Shown here: one piece after another, positions 13,084-18,414 of the stretch
Layout of the letters: each line of letters starts with the position of its first letter
Numbering within the stretch: the stretch's first letter is position 1
Origin: Gp13-AA77 sp036521995
GTDB taxonomy: Bacteria; Acidobacteriota; Terriglobia; UBA7540
Direction: 5' to 3'
NCBI GenBank assembly: GCA_036521995.1
Contig: DATDGR010000187.1
Location: forward strand, 1 to 18,414
Length of the DNA: 18,414 bases
Program-made: the position numbers and the translations under genes
The notes under the pieces: generated by a model
The model's database searches: none
Told to the model about the DNA's origin: nothing
Seen by the model: the letters and a program-made list of their open reading frames with translations, nothing else

Positions 13084-14067
13084 GTGAGGATCGGAATCGT
13101 CACTCCGGCGCCGGCTCGATCCCGCTACGGCAACAGGGTCACCGCGCTTCGCTGGTCACGCATTCTGAGAGGGCTTGGGCACCGGGTTGACACGACGCAA
13201 GCTTATGAAGACGAGCCCTACGACCTGCTGGTTGCGTTGCACGCACGCCGCAGTTACCCCTCTGTGAACCGCTTTCACCGCGCCCACCCCGAGCGCCCGA
13301 TTATTGTTGCCCTCACCGGAACGGACCTCTACCGCGATCTGCCCCGAAGCGGGCGTGCGCAGAAGTCGCTTGGGCTTGCCACGCTTCTCATCGTACTTCA
13401 GCCTAAAGCGAGCGAGGAGCTGGACCCTCATCTTCATGACAAGGTTCGGGTCATCTACCAGTCCGTGCCGGCCCCGGCGCAACGACGACGCCGCAACTCG
13501 CCCGCTTCGCGCCGGAGCTTCGATGTGTGCGTGATTGGACACCTGCGGCCCGTCAAAGATCCTTTCCGCGCGGCGCTTGCGGCTCGGCGGCTTCCATCCT
13601 CCTCGCGCCTCCGCATTTTGCACGCCGGCGCGGCCATGGACGAAAAGATGGCGGCCCGCGCGCGCTTCGAAATGAGCGTCAACCGGCGTTACCAGTGGCT
13701 GGGCGAGCAGCCGCGGTGGCGTGTGCGGCAAATCCTCGAACGCAGCGCGCTCTGTGTACTTTCCTCGAAGCTGGAGGGCGGAGCTAACGTTCTCTCGGAA
13801 GCGATCGTCGCCGGGGTTCCGTTAGTCGCCTCACGAATTGCCGGGTCGGTGGGCCTCCTCGGCGAGAGCTACCCTGCCTATTTCAAAGTTGGTGACACAA
13901 AAGGGCTAGAGCGGCTCCTCTACCGTGCTGAGACCGATCGAGCATTTCTGACCCGGCTCGATTCTCAGTGCAGGACCCTTGCCAGCCTCTTTGATCCCCG
14001 CCGCGAAAGGAGCGCCTGGAGCCGGCTGCTGGCAGAACTGAACCTTTTGGGACAGGCCACGAGGTGA
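13084..14067 (+). CDS. senB: Selenosugar synthase SenB (TIGR04348 glycosyltransferase)
   Basis: This 327-residue GT4-type glycosyltransferase closely fits the TIGR04348 pattern now known as SenB. Its N-terminus is MRIGIVTPAPARSRYGNRVT, followed by LLVALHARRS (48-57), VALTGTDLYRDL (75-86), VIGHLRPVKDPFRAA (150-164), the EX7E nucleotide-sugar motif (Glu231 and Glu239 in EGGANVLSE), and AYFKVGDT (265-272). SenB transfers selenium from selenophosphate onto a UDP-sugar (UDP-GlcNAc in the studied enzyme), giving the selenosugar used by SenA. I chose GTG 13084 (GAGGG at 13075-13079, four bases away) because the family begins there. An ATG at 13045 would place 13 extra residues inside senA. The gap to senA is 8 bp, so they share one transcript. 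Confidence 0.92.
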   Translation: MRIGIVTPAPARSRYGNRVTALRWSRILRGLGHRVDTTQAYEDEPYDLLVALHARRSYPSVNRFHRAHPERPIIVALTGTDLYRDLPRSGRAQKSLGLATLLIVLQPKASEELDPHLHDKVRVIYQSVPAPAQRRRRNSPASRRSFDVCVIGHLRPVKDPFRAALAARRLPSSSRLRILHAGAAMDEKMAARARFEMSVNRRYQWLGEQPRWRVRQILERSALCVLSSKLEGGANVLSEAIVAGVPLVASRIAGSVGLLGESYPAYFKVGDTKGLERLLYRAETDRAFLTRLDSQCRTLASLFDPRRERSAWSRLLAELNLLGQATR

Positions 14068-14164
14068 TCGCGCCTATTCGCTCGTCTCACTGCAAGTTGC
14101 AGCCGCTCAGGCGGTCCCGCTGCTGTTAAGGATTCGGCCTGAAATGTCACCTTAGCGTCAAGCG

Positions 14165-14318
14165 GGTGCCACTTGGCCGTATAACGGATGCGAGATTCCG
14201 GCCGTCGCCCAAGTCACCAAGCCAGGATTTGTGTTCGTCTTCAATCGGCTCACGGGCGAGCCGCTGTTTCCGATCGAAGAGGGACCGGTCCCGCCAAGCC
14301 GGATTTCCGGTGAGGCAA
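14165..14318 (+). pseudogene. Fragment of a PQQ-dependent dehydrogenase
   Basis: About 51 codons in one frame read TWPYNGCEIPAVAQVTKPG, then FVFVFNRLTGEPLFPIEEGP and VPPSRISGEASP. This matches an internal stretch of quinoprotein (PQQ) glucose or alcohol dehydrogenase beta-propellers, where the pattern is VAQVTK-GFVFVFDR-TGKPLFPIEE-PVP. A stop (14153-14155) closes the frame upstream, and downstream it turns into unrelated sequence. No start, signal or catalytic site remains. It is a non-functional relic. Confidence 0.65.
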
Positions 14319-14700
14319 GCCCTTTACAGCGCCGAGGACGAAGTGGGCTTCTTGGGTGGACCCGGTCCGCACGGCGTGTCTCTCTAAGCCGGGAAGCCAT
14401 CTACCAGTGGATGATTCGCTGGCTAAAAAACGGGCGAGGCGACTTCCATGAGCAGCCTATCACCAGCCACGAGTTGCAGGTGACCTCAGCGGCCACGTCG
14501 AGGATGAGCCAGGAAGCCGGAAGGTCTATCAACTGCTTCTTGCCGATTTCCGGGCCAAGAAACGTCAAGGAGCACCGGAGGTGCTCGTGCTCGCCGAACT
14601 GGTCGCGAGTGACGATGGCCCCGAGCCGGCGGCGCTCCTCGGCCTGAATCGCCGGCAGCACGCGCCTGGTATTGATTTCTCAAACCGCGATTACGAGCCA
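14319..14700 (+). pseudogene. Frameshifted C-terminus of an alpha/beta hydrolase
   Basis: Three frames join into one tail. ALYSAEDEVGFLGGPGPHG (14319 onward) carries the catalytic-histidine motif GPHG. After a one-base shift near 14385 comes SREAIYQWMIRWLKNGRGDF, then HEQPITSHELQVTS. After another near 14488 comes GHVEDEPGSRKVYQLLLADF and RAKKRQG. This resembles the end of secreted acetylxylan esterase/dienelactone hydrolase-like enzymes (GPHG, then REAMY-WM-RWLK). The N-terminal half with the nucleophile is absent. The PQQ-dehydrogenase fragment abuts it directly, so a deletion probably fused the two relics. Beyond about 14700 and up to 14928 I see nothing recognisable. Confidence 0.6.
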
Positions 14701-14928
14701 AGTCAGCATCCGTGTATTTTACGTCGGTCGGGGCCCGGCAAAGAGGCAGCCATATCCCGGTCGAGGCTGCCCAGAATCGGCCAACACGACGCCGTTACTC
14801 GTGATCAATCCCTGCGAGTGCTGTGGCAGCACAAGCTTCGTCGAAAGGGGCTTCTTGTGCAGTCCAGGTGGCCAACCGTTGGTTCATGAGCTCAGACGGA
14901 ACACAGTTTCTATAGCTGCGTCGATGTC

Positions 14929-17358
14929 CTATTCATCACGCAACGTCTTTGCCGGATTGATTCTGGCAATTCGCAGAGTTGGCACAGTGGTGGAAATGAG
15001 CGTCACCGAGGCGAGCATCAAGACGACGGTAAGGATCGTGGGCACATCATAGACGCCGACGCCATAGAGCACGCTGCGCATCACTCGCAGCGCGCCCAGG
15101 CAAAGGGCCAATCCCAGAACAAGGCCCAGTACTGAGGCGCCCGCGCCGGAGCGGCCGATCTCGACCATGGCCCTGCCGACGGTGGAGCCCAGGGCCATGC
15201 GGATGCCGATCTCGCGCGTCCTCAGCGCGACGAGATTGGCAACCAGCGCGAAAATGCCGACCGCGCTCAGCAGCAGAGCCAGAGCCGCCATCGCCCCGAG
15301 GAGTGCCACTTCCACACGCTGTGTCGCCAGGGTTTCCGCCCGCAGGTCGGCCATAGCGTAGAAGCCCGAAAAGGGCAGGTTGGGATTGGCACTCGCGAGC
15401 GCCCGTTGCATCTGCGCGGTCAATCCCTCCACCGGGCCGGCCGTGCGGACAACCCAGTTTGGCTGAAACCACACATGCACGACCACAAGGAAGCGCGGAT
15501 CCACTTGGGCGGCGGGAATGTACATGGCCTGCTCGCTCATCAGCGGAGCACCCTCGTACAGACCGGAGGAAACGTAGACATTGGCTACCTCGCCCACGAT
15601 CAGCGTGTCTTTGTCCACGTACCGGCCCACGGGGTTGGTTCCGCCGTAGAACTTTCGCGCGAAGGCCTGGTTCACCACGGCCACGTGCTGCGCTGTTGGG
15701 CCGTCAGCATCGGTGAAGACACGGCCCGCCAGCACCGGCAGCTGCAAGGTTTCGAAATATCCGGGCGTGACGTAGACCTCGTCTGTCCCATCCTGCTGGC
15801 CGGCCTCTTTGCCGTCGCTGAGGGTGACCTGGTCGTTCAGGGCGCGCTCGTAAGGCAGACACAATCCGACGGCCGCATTCCGCACGCCGGGAATCTGCCG
15901 CATGGCGGCGGTGCTGTCGTCCAATAACTTCCTGAAGGCCACGGGATCATGGAACCGGGCGTCGTCAAGTGAGGCCTTGGCGGTGATGACCCCGTCGGGA
16001 TTGAACCCCGGTGGCAGCGTCTCGAGGTGGATCAAGGTGCGGATGAGCAGGCCGGAAGCGGTCAGCAGCACGACGGTGAGGGCCACCTCGCCGGCAATCA
16101 GCGCTTGGCGCAGGCCTACGCTACCGAGTCCGGCCACAGTGCGGCCGGCCATCGATGAGCGTAGGTCCACCTTCCGCGTGGCGAGTGCCGGCAGCATGCC
16201 GAACAGAATGCTCGTCACAAGCGAGACAAGCAGCGTGAAGGCCATCACGCTGCCGTCGAGTGGGACGCCCGCGACGGGGAGAAAGTGTTCGGGCAACAGC
16301 AGCAGGAGGCCGCGCAGGGCGAGAAAGCCCACGCCCAAGCCCACCGCTCCGCCCACCAGCGCCAACAATAGGTTTTCGACCCAGAACTGCTTCTGGATCT
16401 GCCAGCGCGAAGCTCCCAGCACCAGCCGGGTGGCTACTTCCGAGGTGCGGCGCAGCATGCGGACGAGCGCCAACCCGGCCAGATTGGCGCAGGCGATGAG
16501 CAGGATGAAGCCCGCGGCCAGCATTAGCGCCAGCACCTGCGGGCGCAGCGAAGCGGTCTCGCCCTTCTGCAGCGGCACCAAATAATAAGTCACCTGCGCG
16601 CCGGGATTGTCCGCCAATTCATAACGACTGGCACGGAGAGACCACGCGCGGTTGATCTCGGCATTCGCCTCCTGCCAAGTCGCGCCATCGCGCAGCCGGG
16701 TGATGTCATCAAAATTTGCTCCCCCTCCTTCGCCCTCGCGGCTGGGCTGGAGCGCCGTATACAGGTCGGCGTTCAAGGGAGTCGCTGCGCTCTCGGGGAG
16801 CACCCCGATGACCGGGTGCGTCTCGCCTTTCAACAGAATGCGCTCTCCCAGAATACTGGGATTAGCGCCGAAGGCATCGCGCCACAAACCGTAGCTGAGG
16901 ATGGTTGCCTTGGGTCCATGCGGACGGTCCTCTTCCTCGGAAAAATTGCGTCCGATGATGGGATGGATAGCCAGCACATCAAGGTAGTGGGCCGAGATGC
17001 GCCCGGCATGCACGTATTGCACGTGCGAACCCGCCTGGAGATTCACGCCCGAAGCTCCTCCCCCGGAAACAGCTGAGATCAGGGAGGGGACATTGTCGCG
17101 CAGCAACTCCCACTGCTCACCATTCAGCTGGAGCCGCTCATCTGAGGGCCGGGGGCCGGTGACCCGCGTGTAAATTGTGCCCGTCCGTTCCGGATGCGAA
17201 TAGGGCAGGCTTTTCAGCATGAGCGCATTCACCATGGAAAAAATCGCGGTGTTGGCGCCGATCGAAAGCGCCAGCATAAGGGTCACCGTCACGGTGAAAC
17301 CGGGATTGCGCCTCAGCTGGCGCGCCGCAAACTTAAGGCTTTGCCCTAAAGCATCCAT
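14929..17358 (-). CDS. ADOP-type ABC transporter permease (MacB/FtsX)
   Basis: This 809-residue permease is of normal size for the acidobacterial duplicated orphan permease family. It has a duplicated layout: first helix FTVTVTLMLALSIGANTAIF (21-40), a MacB-type periplasmic domain (about 50-270), then an FtsX block of three helices with LIACANLAGLALVRMLRR. A second helix (LIAGEVALTVVLLTASG), a second periplasmic domain and a final FtsX block (LLLSAVGIFALVANLV, then RTREIGIRMALGS, ending in ARINPAKTLRDE) complete it. Such proteins usually lack an adjacent ATPase, as here. Possible roles are macrolide, lipoprotein or peptide efflux, unproven for this family. GGAGGA (17365-17370) lies six bases before ATG. 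It is the short-N-terminus form and is divergent from the PadR gene. Confidence 0.93.
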   Translation of the reverse strand: MDALGQSLKFAARQLRRNPGFTVTVTLMLALSIGANTAIFSMVNALMLKSLPYSHPERTGTIYTRVTGPRPSDERLQLNGEQWELLRDNVPSLISAVSGGGASGVNLQAGSHVQYVHAGRISAHYLDVLAIHPIIGRNFSEEEDRPHGPKATILSYGLWRDAFGANPSILGERILLKGETHPVIGVLPESAATPLNADLYTALQPSREGEGGGANFDDITRLRDGATWQEANAEINRAWSLRASRYELADNPGAQVTYYLVPLQKGETASLRPQVLALMLAAGFILLIACANLAGLALVRMLRRTSEVATRLVLGASRWQIQKQFWVENLLLALVGGAVGLGVGFLALRGLLLLLPEHFLPVAGVPLDGSVMAFTLLVSLVTSILFGMLPALATRKVDLRSSMAGRTVAGLGSVGLRQALIAGEVALTVVLLTASGLLIRTLIHLETLPPGFNPDGVITAKASLDDARFHDPVAFRKLLDDSTAAMRQIPGVRNAAVGLCLPYERALNDQVTLSDGKEAGQQDGTDEVYVTPGYFETLQLPVLAGRVFTDADGPTAQHVAVVNQAFARKFYGGTNPVGRYVDKDTLIVGEVANVYVSSGLYEGAPLMSEQAMYIPAAQVDPRFLVVVHVWFQPNWVVRTAGPVEGLTAQMQRALASANPNLPFSGFYAMADLRAETLATQRVEVALLGAMAALALLLSAVGIFALVANLVALRTREIGIRMALGSTVGRAMVEIGRSGAGASVLGLVLGLALCLGALRVMRSVLYGVGVYDVPTILTVVLMLASVTLISTTVPTLRIARINPAKTLRDE

Positions 17359-17370
17359 CGACGATCCTCC

Positions 17371-17882
17371 TGGCGAGACGGCAGGGATTTCCCCTCGGAG
17401 ACACTATCTGCCTGTCCTGTCATACGTTGAGGTGCCGGGGGAAGTTCCGTTGCAGACCAGGTGGAGGAAATGAGTCCAGCTAGGCCGAACTCGAGGCACC
17501 CATAGCTCCCTTGTGGGGTGGCATCCCGTACTTTTCTGAAAATGGCATTTTGCGGCAAGTTGGAGTCCCGCGACGGTCTGAGGGGCCAGAACGGGGTTCG
17601 AGGAAATAGGTCCTGCCTCGTCGCCAACTGGCCGCGTGACCGCTCGCACTTGCGTGGTCGGGCGCCGGTGACGGCCTACCCCTACCCCGTTGATCGTGAT
17701 TCGCGGACCAGAGCCTCGGTTCCGGTAAGATCCAACCTGGCATGTATCAGCTTGTTGGCGAACGTGTCGGCACGGCCGTCGCCCCGCTATGGCGGGAAGT
17801 GCATCCCGTAGATCCTACCAGACCTTTGCCGACGTGTTTGCAATGTCTCGCGCAGTGTTGGCACAGACGCCCCCTGCAAGAA
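17371..17882. other. Divergent intergenic region between permease and PadR gene
   Basis: This stretch of more than 500 bp contains open frames, but none with a convincing ribosome site or a recognisable product. The frame reaching the PadR gene from 17742 has no ribosome site at its start. I found no hairpin terminator, tRNA or repeat longer than a chance 10-mer (GCATCCCGTA at 17521 and 17801). Confidence 0.45.
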
Positions 17883-17914
17883 CCCCTGTTGACGGCCAAC
17901 GGGGGTGTTATACT
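17883..17914 (+). promoter_or_regulatory. PadR promoter with palindromic operator candidate
   Basis: CCCCTGTTG (17883-17891) and CAACGGGGG (17897-17905) form a 9-bp inverted repeat (one G-T wobble) around a 5-bp centre. It abuts an extended -10, TGTTATACT (17906-17914). A TTGACG (17889-17894) inside the palindrome is only 14 bp from the -10, shorter than ideal. A regulator bound to the palindrome would block polymerase, which suits autoregulation by PadR. That link is inference. Confidence 0.5.
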
Positions 17915-17939
17915 CCTGTTGATCTTCAAAAGGAGTTGT

Positions 17940-18275
17940 ATGCCGGCTTCCAAGAGCGAAGTCCTGCAGGGAACACTCGATTTACTGGTGCTGAAGACGC
18001 TCGATTCCATGGGGCCCATGCATGGCTTCGGGATCGCCCTGCGCATCCAGCAGGTCTCCGAAGACCTGCTGCAATTGAACCAGGGAACTCTCTATCCCGC
18101 TCTGCTGCGTCTCGAGCAGAGAGGCTGGATCGCGTCCAAGTGGGGCATTTCGGAAAACAACCGCAAGGCAAAGTACTATTCGCTGACCCGCGCCGGGCGC
18201 AAGCAGCTCCGGGAAGAAGCGGAAAACTGGGATCGCATGTCTGCCATGATCAACCGTGTGCTGAGGACGACCTAG
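17940..18275 (+). CDS. PadR-family transcriptional regulator
   Basis: This 111-residue protein is of typical length for the short PadR proteins that precede ADOP permeases. The winged-helix DNA-binding domain is clear: LQGTLDLLVLKTLDSMGPMH (9-28), then the recognition helix in NQGTLYPALLRLEQRGWI (47-64), then the wing RKAKYYSLTRAGRKQL (75-90). A short C-terminal helix for dimerisation follows (EEAENWDRMSAMINRVL). PadR proteins normally repress the adjacent transporter gene and release it on binding a small ligand. AAGGAG (17930-17935) lies four bases before ATG 17940, which fixes the start although the frame is open upstream. Three bases separate it from the next permease, so they form an operon. 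Confidence 0.93.
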   Translation: MPASKSEVLQGTLDLLVLKTLDSMGPMHGFGIALRIQQVSEDLLQLNQGTLYPALLRLEQRGWIASKWGISENNRKAKYYSLTRAGRKQLREEAENWDRMSAMINRVLRTT

Positions 18276-18278
18276 CTG

Positions 18279-18414
18279 ATGCGCGAACGTTGCCGCGTCT
18301 TCATTCACCGTCTCGCAGCGGTCTTCCACCGTCGTCATCTCGAAGAAGACCTGGCTGCGCTCGCACTGGAGATGTCCATGGCACTGAACCTGCGCAAAGG
18401 GATGACCGCCGAGG
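18279..18414 (+). CDS. N-terminus of a second ADOP-type permease (truncated)
   Basis: Forty-five codons run from ATG 18279 to the right edge. The peptide (MRERCRVFIHRLAAVFHRRH, then LEEDLAALALEMSM, then RKGMTAE) matches the cytoplasmic N-terminal segment of long ADOP permeases, which reads roughly L-R-LFRRR-LE-DL-EL---ME and GMSPEEA. The start is three bases after the PadR stop, so translation is probably coupled to it; GAGGA (18262-18266) is a distant ribosome site. It differs from the permease at 14929-17358, which lacks this N-terminal segment. Confidence 0.78.
   Translation, partial: MRERCRVFIHRLAAVFHRRHLEEDLAALALEMSMALNLRKGMTAE

Noticed and set aside
17521..17810. 10-mer GCATCCCGTA occurring twice
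   Set aside because: It is short, only two copies occur, and it has no symmetry or context, so it is probably chance.
17742..17939. N-terminal extension of PadR by 66 codons
   Set aside because: It runs across the promoter and palindrome, lacks a ribosome site, and PadR proteins of this type begin near the methionine at 17940.
1..18414. CRISPR array, tRNA, rRNA or complete insertion sequence
   Set aside because: I found no regularly spaced repeats, no cloverleaf with TTCGA-type arms, and no transposase with terminal repeats.

Overview
The window looks like a high-GC chromosome segment from an Acidobacteriota member, probably Bryobacterales or a Solibacter relative. This is inferred from gene content, not from a marker gene. 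The supporting signs are long MacB/FtsX 'orphan' permeases (ADOP type) paired with a small PadR regulator, a protein of the NAQKSTGPRT family that is abundant in such genomes, and several Tat-exported proteins (Gfo/Idh/MocA oxidoreductase, TIM-barrel isomerase) typical of soil Acidobacteria.

Layout. Bases 1-455 (minus) hold the first 23 codons of an unrecognised gene with its own promoter. Behind it lies the 3' remnant of a group II intron: a frameshifted maturase tail followed by well-preserved RNA domains V and VI. From 672 to 3035 (minus) are a Tat-exported Gfo/Idh/MocA oxidoreductase and a one-helix membrane protein. From 3322 to 7725 (plus) are a strong promoter with the NAQKSTGPRT-type protein, a Tat-exported FAD amine oxidase-like protein and a Tat-exported glycosidase-like protein. 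A Tat-exported xylose-isomerase-like TIM-barrel protein (minus, ends 7803) faces these genes, and a secreted transglutaminase-like protein (plus, 9077-10117) is divergent from it.

The most notable block is 10227-14067 (plus). It begins with a SAM methyltransferase broken by two compensating one-base indels. Next is a tight unit of a YceI-family protein, an EgtB-like non-heme iron enzyme (start overlapping the YceI stop by 4 nt) and a TIGR04348-type glycosyltransferase (8 bp gap). The last two match SenA and SenB, the core of selenoneine biosynthesis. SenB makes a selenosugar from selenophosphate and a UDP-sugar, and SenA joins that selenium to hercynine. Neither a selenophosphate synthetase (SenC/SelD) nor the histidine methyltransferase EgtD is in the window, so those steps would have to be encoded elsewhere.

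Bases 14068-14928 carry gene debris: a PQQ-dehydrogenase fragment abutting a frameshifted alpha/beta-hydrolase tail. From 14929 to the end there is an ADOP permease (minus), and divergent from it a PadR regulator with a second, truncated ADOP permease (plus). The PadR promoter carries a 9-bp palindrome. I saw no tRNA, rRNA, CRISPR array or complete insertion sequence.
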